Positions 1 through 9,330 are shown, counted from the first letter of the stretch. The stretch is 64,000 nt of DNA from Rhizobium sp. ARZ01 (GCF_014851675.1 NZ_JACVAE010000004.1:62001-126000), one strand, 5' to 3'. Numbers and translations: made by a program. Notes: generated from the sequence alone by a model not told the origin.

Positions 1-1342
1 TATCGATCGGCGCACCGGACAATGCCTGCACCTCGATGATCTGGCGCAATCCGTATCCGATGCCAGAGAGGCCGGCGATATAGAGCGAGACGAGATTGCC
101 GATATCGCGCTCCATGCCGAGCCCGGCAACGACAGCGCGCGCATGTGGATCGGCGAAAGGAGCACGGTTGCCGAGGAATTCCGGCACGACATGAAGACCG
201 TCCGCAAGTTCGACCGACTGGGAAAGGTCTTCAACTTTCTCCGCGGCCAGTTCGGCAAGCAGCACCGGAAGTGATACGCCCCGCGCCTTTGCCTGTTCCT
301 CTGCTTCGCCAGCGGCCGGGTGGAATGACAGCAGTTGTTCGACTGCGGCCCCCGCCGCCGACTGGCCTCCCTCGTTCAGCCACATCCCCGGCACCATGGC
401 GGAATAGTAAGGGCCCCAGACCCCCGGCACGAAGACGGGCTCCGAGGTCGAGGTCATGGTGCAGGAAGACGTGCCGAAGACGTATCCGAGGTTGCTCTCA
501 GGCGACCCGTCGATACCCACCGTGCCGATCCCGCCGGCGTGGGCGTCGATCATGCCGGCGCCAACCGGCGTGCCGACGGGAAGGCCGAGTTCCATGGCCG
601 CACGCTCGGTCAGACCGTTCCCGACCGGCGTTCCGGGCTCAACCACGTTCTGGCCGATGCGGGCAAAATCCTCATCCGCGAGTACGCCGAGGCCGATTTG
701 GTGGAAATAGCTCGGATCCCAGCGCTTCTCATGCGCCAGATAGGTCCATTTGCAGGTTACCGTGCAGGTCGAACGGGCAAGATCGCCGGTCGCGCGCCAG
801 GTGAGAAAATCGGCGAGATCGAAGAATTGCCAGGCGGCATCGAACACCTGTGGCCGGTTCTCGCGCAGCCAGAGTAGCTTTGGCGTTTCCATCTCCGGCG
901 AGATGCGGCCACCGACGTAGCGCAGCACGTCGTGACCTTGGGCATTGATGCGCTCCGCCTGCTCAACGGCGCGGTGGTCCATCCACACGATGATGTCGCG
1001 TTGCGGATCCTCCGAGGGGCCAACGGGCAGCGAGGAACCATTTTCGCCCAGAACCACCAATGAGCAGGTCGCGTCGAAGCCGATACCGGCGACGCTATGC
1101 GGATCGACGCCGGCCTTCGTGACAGCCTCGCGGACCGAGGCACAAACTGCTGACCAGATCTCCGTGCTCGACTGCTCGACGATCGAACCGGCCTCGCGAT
1201 ACAGCGAGATGTCGCGCTTGCCCGATGCCAACATATGGCCGTTCAGGTCGAAAATGCCTGCTCTGGCGCTTCCGGTTCCGACATCGACGCCGATGAGATA
1301 CCGTTCGCCGCGCGCGGGGCGTGCGGGGGAGGTGTTGGTCAT
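1..1342 (-). CDS. rbtK: FGGY-family pentulose kinase, probably D-ribulokinase (3' end outside window)
   Basis: The minus-strand frame opens at the ATG at 1342 and stays open to the window edge (447 codons), so the C-terminus is missing. The N-terminus shows the FGGY ATPase fold entry GVDVGTGSARAG at about residues 14-25, and the sugar-binding half contains GAGMIDAHAGG. FGGY kinases phosphorylate pentuloses and related polyols in the cytoplasm. It is the last visible gene of an operon whose preceding gene encodes ribitol 2-dehydrogenase, which makes D-ribulose. D-ribulokinase, giving D-ribulose 5-phosphate, is therefore the most economical substrate assignment. Specificity is inferred from context; xylulose or another ketopentose is possible. 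Confidence 0.85.
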   Translation of the reverse strand, partial: MTNTSPARPARGERYLIGVDVGTGSARAGIFDLNGHMLASGKRDISLYREAGSIVEQSSTEIWSAVCASVREAVTKAGVDPHSVAGIGFDATCSLVVLGENGSSLPVGPSEDPQRDIIVWMDHRAVEQAERINAQGHDVLRYVGGRISPEMETPKLLWLRENRPQVFDAAWQFFDLADFLTWRATGDLARSTCTVTCKWTYLAHEKRWDPSYFHQIGLGVLADEDFARIGQNVVEPGTPVGNGLTERAAMELGLPVGTPVGAGMIDAHAGGIGTVGIDGSPESNLGYVFGTSSCTMTSTSEPVFVPGVWGPYYSAMVPGMWLNEGGQSAAGAAVEQLLSFHPAAGEAEEQAKARGVSLPVLLAELAAEKVEDLSQSVELADGLHVVPEFLGNRAPFADPHARAVVAGLGMERDIGNLVSLYIAGLSGIGYGLRQIIEVQALSGAPID

Positions 1343-1406
1343 GGTTCTACCGCCTGCTGACAGGAGCTTGGTTGAGCGCAAGGCCGCAGCCTTGCGCCGG
1401 TGCACA

Positions 1407-2135
1407 TCAGAGATCGACGCTGTTGGGCAGGATCACCAGGTCCCGGATCGTGACGTTGCGCGGACGCGTCAGCATGAACAGCACCGCGTCGGCCACTTCC
1501 TTCGGCTGCATCAAGCTGCCGTTGGCGAGCGCCTCGTCCATCTTCTCCTTCGGCCAATCGTCGAGCAGTGCCGTGACAACGGGGCCTGGCAGGACCGCGC
1601 CGACGCGAACGCCATGCGGGGCGACTTGCCGGCGCGTGCTGTGCACAAAGGCTTGAACGGCGAACTTCGATGCCGTGTAGATCGGCTCCCAGATGACCGG
1701 GACGACGCCGGCGATCGAGCTGGTGAAGAGGATGTCGCCCGACTTCTGCTCGATCATGTAGGGCAACACCGCGTGGACCGAGCGGAAGGCCGCGTTGATG
1801 TTGAGGTTCAACATCCGGTCCCACGCATCCGGATCGCCTTCGGCAACAGGGCCGCCGATATAAGCGCCGGCATTTACATGAAACACATCGAGCTTGCCTG
1901 CGATTTCGAGGATGCGCGGCAGCATGCCGGAGACTTCGGCCGGCTTCAGCAGATCGACGACCAGCGGCAGGGCGTTCGGCCCCAGCTCCTTGCAAAGTTG
2001 CTCCAGCTTGTCCTGCGCGCGGTCGACGAGAACGACCTTTGCACCTTCGGAAAGAAGCGTGCGGGCGCACTCAAGTCCGATGCCGGAGGCCGCGCCGGTG
2101 ATGGCGGCGACTTTACCCTTCATGAGGTCTGCCAT
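1407..2135 (-). CDS. rbtD: Ribitol 2-dehydrogenase (SDR family)
   Basis: This 242-residue short-chain dehydrogenase oxidises ribitol to D-ribulose with NAD. The Rossmann motif TGAASGIG lies near residues 14-21, NAG near residue 89, and the catalytic pair YTASK near residues 152-156. Long stretches, such as [18 protein letters not shown] and the C-terminus VILPNSVDL, match my memory of the Klebsiella ribitol dehydrogenase, so I name the substrate with some confidence. It sits 28 bp downstream of the permease gene and 64 bp upstream of the kinase, all co-oriented, so the transporter, dehydrogenase and kinase form one pathway: uptake, oxidation, phosphorylation. Confidence 0.9.
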   Translation of the reverse strand: MADLMKGKVAAITGAASGIGLECARTLLSEGAKVVLVDRAQDKLEQLCKELGPNALPLVVDLLKPAEVSGMLPRILEIAGKLDVFHVNAGAYIGGPVAEGDPDAWDRMLNLNINAAFRSVHAVLPYMIEQKSGDILFTSSIAGVVPVIWEPIYTASKFAVQAFVHSTRRQVAPHGVRVGAVLPGPVVTALLDDWPKEKMDEALANGSLMQPKEVADAVLFMLTRPRNVTIRDLVILPNSVDL

Positions 2136-2163
2136 TTTGAGAACTCCATTCCGATGTGTTGGA

Positions 2164-3426
2164 TCAGGCGCGACCGTGGCTGACGCGCGAGCGCCGGGCC
2201 AGCGAGTCGACGATGACCGCGATGGCGAGCACGCCGCCCGTGATCATGTAGCGCAGCGACGAACTGAGGTTCAGTAGCGTCAGGCCGTTCGAGATCGCCT
2301 GGATCACGATGATGCCGAGAAGGGCCGAATAGGCGCTTCCGCGTCCGCCGAAAAGGCTGGTACCGCCGATGACCGCGGCTGCGATCGCGTTGAGGTTGAT
2401 GTCGCCAGTACCCGCCTGCTGGCTTGACGAGGCGAGGCGCGAGGCCGACAGAATACCGCCAAGCGCTGCAAGCGTGGAGCAGAGCACGAAGGCGCTCATA
2501 TAGATCCGCTTCACGTTGATGCCCGAGCGGCGCGCGGCTTCCTTGTTGCCGCCGACCGCAAACATCGAGCGGCCCCATTTTGTCCGTGTCAGCGCGTAGT
2601 TCAGGATAACGGCAAGGGCGACGAACAGGGCAAACATCCACGGCACGCCGCGGCCGAGATTCAGATAGAACACGGCTAGCTCAAGAGCGACCGTCAACAC
2701 CACCGCCTTCAGAACCAAAGCGCGAAGTGGTTGCGCGGAGAGGTTCGCGTCCTGGCGCTGGCGCATTGTCCGCAACCCCTTGCCGATCATCACGAGGCCC
2801 GGCACGAGTGCCAACCCGTGCGACAGCCAGTCAGGCATGATCAGGACCTGGCCGAAGCGAACGAGCGGGGATGCATAGGGAAGGTTGATCGAGCCGCTCG
2901 GACCGAGGATGTAAAGCTGCAGGCCCAACAGCGCCAAAAGGCCGGCAAGCGTCGCGATGAAGCTCGGCATCCCAAGACGGTTGTAGAGTGTTGCGTAGAG
3001 CAACCCGACTAGGGCACCAACAACAAGTGCCACGATGATCGCACCGGCGACCGGCCAGCCCATATTGACCCACAGCACACCGACGATGGCCGAGGCCAGG
3101 CCACTCATCGAGCCGACCGACAGGTCAATTTCACCGAGCACCAGCACGCAGATGATCCCGAGCGAAATCACGCCGACGGTGGCGCAATCGAAAAGCAGGT
3201 TGACCAAGTTGTTGGGCGCAAGGAAGACCGGGTTCAGGGTCGAGAAGACCACGGAGATGACAATGAGACCGACAGCGACCGGCAGCATGCCGAGATCGCC
3301 GGAGCGAACGCGATCGATGAACCCGCGCACCATGCCGAGGATCCCCTCGTCGTGGCGCACGCGTTCATCGCTGCGGTCCAGCTTCTGCTGGCCTTGGGAG
3401 GAGGTGTTCGAAAGGTTCTGGCTCAT
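2164..3426 (-). CDS. Sugar/polyol ABC transporter permease (RbsC/XylH type)
   Basis: This 420-residue integral membrane protein has about ten hydrophobic segments and belongs to the carbohydrate uptake class 2 permeases. The family signature region reads [15 protein letters not shown] near residues 95-109. An extra cytoplasmic linker of about 35 residues ([15 protein letters not shown] region) makes it longer than RbsC (about 320 residues) and similar to XylH. Its start codon overlaps the stop of the ATPase gene by 4 bp (ATGA type), indicating translational coupling. In this operon the likely cargo is ribitol or a related pentitol. Confidence 0.9.
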   Translation of the reverse strand: MSQNLSNTSSQGQQKLDRSDERVRHDEGILGMVRGFIDRVRSGDLGMLPVAVGLIVISVVFSTLNPVFLAPNNLVNLLFDCATVGVISLGIICVLVLGEIDLSVGSMSGLASAIVGVLWVNMGWPVAGAIIVALVVGALVGLLYATLYNRLGMPSFIATLAGLLALLGLQLYILGPSGSINLPYASPLVRFGQVLIMPDWLSHGLALVPGLVMIGKGLRTMRQRQDANLSAQPLRALVLKAVVLTVALELAVFYLNLGRGVPWMFALFVALAVILNYALTRTKWGRSMFAVGGNKEAARRSGINVKRIYMSAFVLCSTLAALGGILSASRLASSSQQAGTGDINLNAIAAAVIGGTSLFGGRGSAYSALLGIIVIQAISNGLTLLNLSSSLRYMITGGVLAIAVIVDSLARRSRVSHGRA

Positions 3427-4244
3427 GCGGCTCCCCCGCTTGTCTCGTTGACCAGGCCGGCCTTGCGGTCGAGGCGGCGCGAAACGGAGTTATCCGTCGC
3501 GCCGGTGATTGCCGAAACCAGTTCCTGGTTCGATGAATCCGGTGAAAAGACACCATTGTTGCGACCGAGGCGCAACACGACGATGCGGTCCGCAACGGCG
3601 CGCACGTCTTCCATGTTGTGACTGATGATGATGACGCCGAGACCGCGATCTTTAACGCGCTCGATGAGGTTGAGAACCTCGGCGGTCTGTGCCACGCCCA
3701 AGGCCGCCGTCGGCTCGTCAAGCATGATGACCTTCGGGTCGAGTAACAGCGAACGCGCGATCGCCACCGTCTGGCGCTGGCCGCCGGATAGCGAGGCGAT
3801 CGGCTCACGGACGGATGGGATCCGGGCAGCAAGCTCGCGCAGCAGCGTCCAGGCGCGCACTTCCATGGCGACTTCGTCGAGGTGCCACGGCGACAGCTCG
3901 TGCCCGAGGAAGAGATTGGCGACGACATCGAGGTTTTCGCACAGGGCGAGATCCTGGAATACCGTGGCGATTCCAAGGTCGAGTGCCTTGGCCGGATTGT
4001 CGAGCGTCACGCCTTTTCCGCAGAATTCGATCGTGCCCGAGGACGGCTGGTGCACGCCGGCAAGCACCTTTACGAGCGTCGACTTGCCGGCGCCGTTATC
4101 GCCCACAAGGGCAACGACCTCGCCGGCATTGACGTCGAGATCGATATCGGTGAGCGCGGAGACGGCGCCGAAATTTTTGGAGATGCCGCGAAGCCGCAGC
4201 ACTGGCTCGCCGTTAGCGGGGATATTCTGGTTGCTAGCTGTCAT
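3423..4244 (-). CDS. Sugar/polyol ABC transporter ATP-binding protein (single-domain)
   Basis: This 273-residue ATPase has Walker A GDNGAGKST near residues 48-56, the ABC signature LSGGQ near 153, and Walker B VIMLDEP followed by an H-loop histidine in IIISHNM. It carries one nucleotide-binding domain, unlike RbsA/XylG (about 500 residues, two domains), so it resembles FrcA-type single-domain ATPases of rhizobial sugar importers. The H-loop is followed by the variable tail typical of this class. It lies between the binding-protein gene and the permease, with a stable hairpin separating it from the former. Confidence 0.9.
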   Translation of the reverse strand: MTASNQNIPANGEPVLRLRGISKNFGAVSALTDIDLDVNAGEVVALVGDNGAGKSTLVKVLAGVHQPSSGTIEFCGKGVTLDNPAKALDLGIATVFQDLALCENLDVVANLFLGHELSPWHLDEVAMEVRAWTLLRELAARIPSVREPIASLSGGQRQTVAIARSLLLDPKVIMLDEPTAALGVAQTAEVLNLIERVKDRGLGVIIISHNMEDVRAVADRIVVLRLGRNNGVFSPDSSNQELVSAITGATDNSVSRRLDRKAGLVNETSGGAA

Positions 4245-4275
4245 GGTCTTGTGACCTCTCGACCGAAAAGGGCGC

Positions 4276-4298
4276 CCGGCCGCAAATCACGCGGCCGG
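4276..4298 (-). other. GC-rich hairpin between binding-protein and ATPase genes
   Basis: The arms CCGGCCGC (4276-4283) and GCGGCCGG (4291-4298) pair perfectly over 8 bp with a 7-nt loop. It starts 16 nt after the stop of the binding-protein gene in the direction of transcription. There is no T-tract, so I read it as an mRNA 3'-end stabiliser or partial terminator that raises binding-protein output relative to the membrane subunits. Confidence 0.6.
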
Positions 4299-4313
4299 AC
4301 GCAATAGTAGGCG

Positions 4314-5360
4314 TCAGTTCATGATGCCAAGTTTGCGGCAGCCTTCAACATACTCGCCGGTGCAAACTTCTTCCGGCTTGTTGATGCCCTTGTCGAAGAT
4401 TTCCGCCTTGATGTTTTCGGCCGTAACAACTGCCGGGACGAACAGCTGGGAAGGTGTGTTGTAGAGCGTGTTGGGCGCTTCCGGCGTTTCACCCTTCAGC
4501 AGCTTCACGGCAACGTTGGCAGCAGCGGCAGCCACGATTTCGGAGGGCTTCGAGATCGTGTTGTACTGGTCGCCGGAAATGATCAGTTGTAACGCCGCGA
4601 TCGTCGCGTCGTTGCCGGTGACCGGCGGAACCGGCTTGACGCCAGCAGCCTTCAATGCGGCGACCGCGCCACCACCCGTGCCGTCGTTCGCAGCGACGAT
4701 GCCCTTGATCTGGTCGCCAAAGCGAGTGATCTGGCCGGCAGCCCATTCCTGTGCCTTCGGCGGCGCCCAATCCGGCGTGTCGAATTCGGCAAGCGTCTTG
4801 TAGGCGGATGCGTCGAGGGCGGAATCGATGCCGTCGCGGATCAGGCCAGCAGCCGCATCGGTTGGCGAACCGTTGATCTGGAGCACGCCGGCGCCATCGG
4901 CAACGCCAGTAGCCTTCAGGTGATCGACAAGCGACTGAGCAATTGCGCGGCCGATGCCTTCATTGTCGAAGGATACGTAGTAGTCAGCCGGCTTGTCCGG
5001 GATCGGACGGTCATAGGCAATGACCTTGACGTCCTGGGACTGAGCGATTTCAACGAGCGCTGCGGCTGCAGCGGAATCGACCGGATCAAGGACGATGACC
5101 TTGGCGCCCTGGGCGATAACGGAGTTGAACTGCTGCTGCTGTAGCGCCACGTCGGCATTGGCGTTCTGGTAGATGACCGTGCAGCTCGGGCAGAGCTTCT
5201 CCATTTCCGCCTTGAAGCCGGGATAGTCATGCTGCTCGTAGCGGGTCGAAGCCTGGTCCGGCATGAGGAAGGCCACGGTGGCCGCGTCCTGCGCAAAAGC
5301 AGCGCCGCCGAGTGACACGGCCAGTCCGGTCGAGGCAAGCAAGTAAGTAAGCGTCTTCAT
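4314..5360 (-). CDS. Periplasmic sugar/polyol-binding protein (RbsB/XylF type)
   Basis: This 348-residue exported protein begins with a Sec signal peptide (MKTLTYLLASTGLAVSLGGAAFAQD, cleavage near AFA-QD at about residue 23). The body is a type-I periplasmic binding fold, with VIVLDPVDSAAAAALVEIA and VIAYDRPIPD as the recognisable hinge and ligand regions. The start at 5360 is chosen because it gives the signal peptide and has the ribosome site GGAGGAA just upstream; the longer frame to 5456 adds an implausible N-terminus. It is the first gene of the ribitol-type operon and captures the substrate for the ABC importer. Confidence 0.9.
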   Translation of the reverse strand: MKTLTYLLASTGLAVSLGGAAFAQDAATVAFLMPDQASTRYEQHDYPGFKAEMEKLCPSCTVIYQNANADVALQQQQFNSVIAQGAKVIVLDPVDSAAAAALVEIAQSQDVKVIAYDRPIPDKPADYYVSFDNEGIGRAIAQSLVDHLKATGVADGAGVLQINGSPTDAAAGLIRDGIDSALDASAYKTLAEFDTPDWAPPKAQEWAAGQITRFGDQIKGIVAANDGTGGGAVAALKAAGVKPVPPVTGNDATIAALQLIISGDQYNTISKPSEIVAAAAANVAVKLLKGETPEAPNTLYNTPSQLFVPAVVTAENIKAEIFDKGINKPEEVCTGEYVEGCRKLGIMN

Positions 5361-5558
5361 AAGTTCCTCCACAAATGATTTGCGCCCGCGAACTGAAGCT
5401 TCTGAAGGGTAAATGTCCCCCAATCCAGAGAGGTTGCTCCAGGTCTTGCCGCACACCTTTTGGACGCACGAAATCGCTCGTTGCAGCTCGCGCCGCCGCG
5501 TCGAAAGTCTCGGAACCTGTTTCGACTTCTCCCTGTGTCAGCTTGGCTTTGCTGGCAA

Positions 5559-5594
5559 CTTCATCGATTGTGCAACGTTGCTCAATCGATGAAG
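5559..5594. promoter_or_regulatory. Nested dyad operator, candidate LacI-family site for the ribitol operon
   Basis: A 12-bp perfect inverted repeat, CTTCATCGATTG (5559-5570) and CAATCGATGAAG (5583-5594), encloses a second perfect palindrome GCAACGTTGC (5572-5581) on the same axis. A central CG flanked by GCAA/TTGC is the usual LacI/PurR half-site shape. It lies 58 bp before the LacI regulator start (5653) and about 200 bp before the binding-protein start, in the only divergent gap (5361-5652). Nothing else clear was seen in that gap. Confidence 0.65.
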
Positions 5595-5652
5595 CAGAAT
5601 TGCCACTTATCCTCATTGATGTCAAGGTGACGCGCAAAGCGGAGACCAAACT

Positions 5653-6672
5653 GTGAAGCGTGCGATTCAAACGAAAAGGACAACGATCTACGACCTGGCC
5701 GAACTGGCCGGGACCTCGGCGAGTGCGGTCAGCGCCGTTTTGAACGGCAACTGGAAGAAGCGCCGCATCAGCAGCCAGCTGGCGGAAAGGATTACACGCC
5801 TGGCCGAGGAGCAGGGCTACGCACTGAACATGCAGGCAAGCGTCCTGCGGCGCGAGCGATCAAAGATCATCGGCATGATCGTCCCGAAGTACGACAATCG
5901 TTACTTCGGCTCCATCGTCGAACAGTTCGAAGCCATGGCTCGCGAGAGGGGGCTGTTTCCGATCGTCACCTGCACGCGGCGTGACCCCGCGCTGGAGATT
6001 GAAGCGGCGCGCGCGATGCTTTCCTACCAGGTCGACTGCCTGATCGCGACAGGCGCAACCGATCCGGACCGGATTGTGGAATTGTGCTCAGCGGCGGGCG
6101 TGCGGACCGTGAACCTCGACCTGCCGGGGTCACTTGCGCCGTCGGTGATTTCCGACAACTTCGGCGGGGCACTCGAACTCACGCGGCGCGTCCTCGCAAA
6201 TTGCCAGAGGGAATTTGGCGAGAGGACACCGCTTCTATTCGTGGGCGGCCGCGGAACGGACCACAATACGTCCGAGCGCGTCAGGGGGTTCCGCGCTGCC
6301 CATGCCGAAGCCGGTATCGAAGTGGACGAAACGCTGGTGCTGACTTGCGGCTACGCTCCTGAAAAGGCGGAGAATGCCATGCGGCAGCTTGCGGACAGAG
6401 CCGGCGCTCTGCCGCGGGGCATGTTCGTCAATTCGACCATTTCGCTTGAAGGCGTGATGCGTTGGATCCGCCGCTCCGGCCAGTATGCTGACCGCATGCC
6501 GCACCTCGGTTGCTTCGACTGGGATCCCTTTGTCGCGATGCTTGGCGACCACATCGAGATGGTTCGCCAGGATGTTCCGGGCATGCTTCACGCCGTCTTC
6601 GAGATCATCGACTCCGGCAGCTCGGAGCTCAAAGTTGTTGAGATTCCGCCGGTCGTCGAGAAAATCGGGTAA
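5653..6672 (+). CDS. LacI-family transcriptional regulator of the ribitol operon
   Basis: This 339-residue regulator has an N-terminal LacI helix-turn-helix (TIYDLAELAGTSASAVSAVLNG, residues about 11-32) and hinge, followed by a type-I periplasmic-binding-like effector domain beginning near IIGMIVPKYDNRYFG. It is divergent from the ribitol transport and catabolism operon and separated from it by 292 bp carrying the strong dyad at 5559-5594. The expected role is repression relieved by ribitol or a derived sugar; the effector itself is inferred. Confidence 0.87.
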   Translation: MKRAIQTKRTTIYDLAELAGTSASAVSAVLNGNWKKRRISSQLAERITRLAEEQGYALNMQASVLRRERSKIIGMIVPKYDNRYFGSIVEQFEAMARERGLFPIVTCTRRDPALEIEAARAMLSYQVDCLIATGATDPDRIVELCSAAGVRTVNLDLPGSLAPSVISDNFGGALELTRRVLANCQREFGERTPLLFVGGRGTDHNTSERVRGFRAAHAEAGIEVDETLVLTCGYAPEKAENAMRQLADRAGALPRGMFVNSTISLEGVMRWIRRSGQYADRMPHLGCFDWDPFVAMLGDHIEMVRQDVPGMLHAVFEIIDSGSSELKVVEIPPVVEKIG

Positions 6673-6710
6673 TGACCGTGCTGGCGGGCGACGTGCCGAC
6701 AGCAGCCAAG

Positions 6711-8069
6711 TCACCGTGCATCTTCCAGTTTTCCCGGGTGTTTCAGCGCGGAATTTTCGAACTTCGCTTCGAAGCCACTTGTCTGCCCCGGCAGCGGCGA
6801 GACGAGCGTTAGACTCCCGCCGACGCCGGAAGCAATGGCATTTGCGATGGCCAGACCAAGCCCGGAGCCGCTGGCGTGCGTATCCCCCCGTTCGAATGGC
6901 CGGGCGAGGCGCGCCAGCGTTTCCGGCGGCACCGCTTCACCAGCATTGGCCACCGCGAGCCCGCCGTCTTCCGACAGGATAACCCGGACAGCTTCATCGG
7001 GCGCTCCGTGTTTCAAGGCATTCTCGATCAGGTTTCGCGCCAGAATGGCAAAGGCATCGGGGTCGATCCTGGACATGACCGGTCGGGGCGGGAGAGTCAG
7101 TTCGATCCGGTCAGCGCCATCCTTGGCCATTTCCCTGACAATCATTCGAAGCACCGGTGCAACATCGACCGCCTGTTCCGCTTGAAGCCGCCCGCCCTCC
7201 GCCTTTGCCAGTTGCATCAGTTTTTCCGACAGGCGCGCAAGCCGCCGCAAGGCCGTCTCGATCTGCGTTGCCCGCTCCAGCGTCGAGGCATCGGTCGTCT
7301 CGGAAATCAGCCGCTGAGTCTGGGCAAGGGCTGCGGCCACCGGTGTGCGCAGCTCATGGGCGGAACTCGCCGTGAAGCTGCGTTCGGCTTCCAGGGTGCG
7401 CCGCAGCCGATCGAGAAGACTGTTCAGCGCGCCTGCGATCGGCTCGATTTCTGAGGGAAGTGCCGCGGCCGATATCGGTGTGAGATCTCCGCCGCCGCGC
7501 TGTTCGATCCCCGAGCGAAAGGCCCGAATGGGTACCATCGACAGCCGTACGATGACCCAGACGCCCAGGAAGCTGAGCAGCACGAGTGGACCGAAGGCGA
7601 GCATGAGCCCGAAGAACGCCTTACTGCCGACCGCCCGACGGTGCGCCAGCGGTTCGGCGACTGCAATCGTCACCGTGCCCTGCAAGGCGGCATCGAAATA
7701 GAGGCGATGGGTGGGCGAACTGGCAAAGCCCATCTGACTGAAGGGTGGGAACACGGAATCGTCGGCGCCGTGCGAGCGCAAAAGAACAGCGCCCTTGTCG
7801 TCCCGGACCACGTAGGTGAAATACTCGTCATGCGTGCGCAGCGTGGCCATGTCCTGGCTGGCGATGCCATCGTCTTCGCGACCGATGATTTCGAGGACGG
7901 CAAGGGGCAGGATTCGCTGTGCCGTCTCTTCCAGGGAGCTGTCAAAGACCGCATCCAACTCATGCCGCAGATTGTTCATCGTGACCAGCGCCGTCGCCAG
8001 CCACAGAAGCGCCATACCTGACCCGAGCCAAAGGGAAAGACGCCATTGCAGACTGCGGGGTGCCGTCAT
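6711..8069 (-). CDS. Sensor histidine kinase (QseC/TctE-like)
   Basis: This 452-residue membrane kinase has TM1 near residues 12-30, an extracytoplasmic sensor of about 115 residues, TM2 near 150-175, a HAMP linker, the phosphoacceptor motif SSAHELRTPVA with His238, N-box ARNLIENALKHG, and the G-box GSGLGLAIANAI. Its start overlaps the response-regulator stop at base 8069 (TGATG arrangement), so the pair is translationally coupled. The divergent neighbours are PepSY/DUF2271/flavoreductase genes, so the signal may be periplasmic redox or metal stress; this is inferred from context only. Confidence 0.92.
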   Translation of the reverse strand: MTAPRSLQWRLSLWLGSGMALLWLATALVTMNNLRHELDAVFDSSLEETAQRILPLAVLEIIGREDDGIASQDMATLRTHDEYFTYVVRDDKGAVLLRSHGADDSVFPPFSQMGFASSPTHRLYFDAALQGTVTIAVAEPLAHRRAVGSKAFFGLMLAFGPLVLLSFLGVWVIVRLSMVPIRAFRSGIEQRGGGDLTPISAAALPSEIEPIAGALNSLLDRLRRTLEAERSFTASSAHELRTPVAAALAQTQRLISETTDASTLERATQIETALRRLARLSEKLMQLAKAEGGRLQAEQAVDVAPVLRMIVREMAKDGADRIELTLPPRPVMSRIDPDAFAILARNLIENALKHGAPDEAVRVILSEDGGLAVANAGEAVPPETLARLARPFERGDTHASGSGLGLAIANAIASGVGGSLTLVSPLPGQTSGFEAKFENSALKHPGKLEDAR

Positions 8070-8728
8070 CAGGCGGTCCCAAGCCGGTAGCCCACACCCC
8101 GGACCGTGTCGATGGCGCCATGCCCCAGTTTCTTGCGCAACCGGCTGACATGCACTTCAATCGTATTGCTATCCACGTCGTCATTGAAGGAATAGAGACG
8201 CTCCTCCAGTTGCGACTTCGACATCAGTTGCCCCGGTCGCTGCAGGAAGGCCTCATAGAGAACCCATTCACGCGCCGTCAGGCCGACGTTCTTGCCGTTC
8301 CGCCTGATCGAGCGTGCGGCCAGGTCGATTTGCAGATCACCGATCTCGATCAGCGGGTTTGGGTTGCCGGCATAGCGGCGCGCAACCGCCTTGAGCCGGG
8401 AGGAGAGCTCAGACAGATCGAAGGGCTTGACCATGTAGTCGTCGGCCCCGGCGTCCAGCCCCTCGATGCGGTCGGAGACCTGGTCGAGCGCACTCAAGAT
8501 GATCACCGGGGTGGTATCACCCCTTGCGCGGAGATTTCGAAGGAAGCCGATTCCCCGCCCGTCCGGCAGCATCAGGTCCAACAGAACGAGGTCGTAGACC
8601 GCGTTTCTGGCGTGGTCGGCCGCAGCGTCGAGCCGTGTCACCCAGTCCACGCAGTGGCCGTCCGCATTGATCTGGTCGCGTACAGCCGCCCCCAGGATAG
8701 TATCGTCTTCGATCAGCAGAATCCGCAT
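8069..8728 (-). CDS. OmpR/PhoB-family response regulator (QseB-like)
   Basis: This 219-residue protein has a receiver domain with acidic pocket EDD (residues 7-9), phosphoacceptor Asp51 in LLDLMLPDG, and the conserved Lys in MVKPFD. It ends in a winged-helix DNA-binding domain (residues about 125-219, ending DTVRGVGYRL). OmpR-family regulators bind direct repeats spaced by about 11 bp. Just such repeats (CTGACG and CTGAAG, 11 bp apart) lie at 8778-8826 and 9354-9402 in front of the adjacent genes, which makes it the obvious candidate to read them. Confidence 0.93.
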   Translation of the reverse strand: MRILLIEDDTILGAAVRDQINADGHCVDWVTRLDAAADHARNAVYDLVLLDLMLPDGRGIGFLRNLRARGDTTPVIILSALDQVSDRIEGLDAGADDYMVKPFDLSELSSRLKAVARRYAGNPNPLIEIGDLQIDLAARSIRRNGKNVGLTAREWVLYEAFLQRPGQLMSKSQLEERLYSFNDDVDSNTIEVHVSRLRKKLGHGAIDTVRGVGYRLGTA

Positions 8729-8777
8729 CGGGCATTTCCATTGGTCTGTCGTGCAGCCTTACCACTACATCGCGAAG

Positions 8778-8826
8778 CTGACGCCCTGCTGAAGTGGAAA
8801 TTCCACCAACTTCAGCTGTTCGTAAG
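8778..8826. promoter_or_regulatory. 49-bp paired direct-repeat element, copy 1 (candidate response-regulator site)
   Basis: The layout is CTGACG (8778-8783), 5 nt, CTGAAG (8789-8794), 15 nt, CTTCAG (8810-8815), 5 nt, CGTAAG (8821-8826). Each half is an 11-bp-spaced direct repeat and the two halves are inverted. It ends 49 bp before the PepSY gene start and lies in the divergent gap with the response-regulator gene, so it could control both. A second copy with identical spacing sits at 9354-9402. The 15-nt core also holds a GTGGAAATTCCAC palindrome. Confidence 0.75.
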
Positions 8827-8829
8827 GAT

Positions 8830-8850
8830 GTGGCCTCAAAACAAGGCCAC
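8830..8850 (+). other. Stem-loop in the leader of the PepSY gene
   Basis: The arms GTGGCCT (8830-8836) and AGGCCAC (8844-8850) pair perfectly around a 7-nt A-rich loop, just before the ribosome-binding region of the gene starting at 8876. It could tune translation or mRNA stability; no function is shown by the sequence. Confidence 0.4.
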
Positions 8851-8875
8851 GACAAGCCTTTTGCGGAGCATAATC

Positions 8876-9277
8876 ATGAAGAAAGCCATCCTGCTTGCTG
8901 CCATTCTCCTGGGCGGTTTGAGTGCCGGAGCCGCCATGGCGGATCACGACGACTGCAATGTGCCGATGACCAACTGGCAACCACGTGAGGCTGTGCAGAA
9001 AATGGCGGAGGCGCGCGGCTGGAAAATACAACGGATCAAGACCGATGACGGATGCTACAAGATCCGTGCCCAGGACAAGGATGGCCGCAATATCAAGGCC
9101 AAGATCGATCCCGGCACGCTCGCCGTCGTCAGCATGAAATTTGCCGACGATCGCGACAGAAAGGATCATCACCACCGTGATCGCGGCGGCAAACCGACGC
9201 AGTCAGGAACCACTACTCCACCCGACAACGGACTCTTCAACAACAAAGGCACCCCGCCGAAGGTCGAGGTCCAGTAA
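8876..9277 (+). CDS. Small exported PepSY-domain protein
   Basis: This 133-residue protein has a signal peptide (MKKAILLAAILLGGLSAGAAMAD, cleavage near residue 22), followed by a PepSY-type domain (residues about 30-90) and a His/Asp/Arg-rich, Pro-rich tail (DDRDRKDHHHRDRGG). Two cysteines (DDC and DGCYK) remain in the mature form and could form a disulfide. Small PepSY proteins are commonly targets of QseBC-like two-component systems. It faces such a pair here and carries the 49-bp element in its promoter. The His-rich segment might bind metal. Exact function is unknown. Confidence 0.85.
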   Translation: MKKAILLAAILLGGLSAGAAMADHDDCNVPMTNWQPREAVQKMAEARGWKIQRIKTDDGCYKIRAQDKDGRNIKAKIDPGTLAVVSMKFADDRDRKDHHHRDRGGKPTQSGTTTPPDNGLFNNKGTPPKVEVQ

Positions 9278-9309
9278 TCCTCCGAGTGTCATGTCTTAGA
9301 GACCTTTCG

Positions 9310-9330
9310 CGCCCCGCCCTGTGCGGGGCG
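9310..9330 (+). terminator. Rho-independent terminator-like hairpin after the PepSY gene
   Basis: The arms CGCCCCGC (9310-9317) and GCGGGGCG (9323-9330) form a perfect 8-bp GC stem with a 5-nt loop, followed by a modestly T-rich stretch. It lies 33 bp after the PepSY stop and ahead of the second copy of the 49-bp element, so the next gene has its own promoter. Confidence 0.65.

Noticed and set aside
8060..8875. Long upstream extension of the PepSY protein
   Set aside because: It is the antisense shadow of the response regulator; the ATG at 8876 starts a clear signal peptide.
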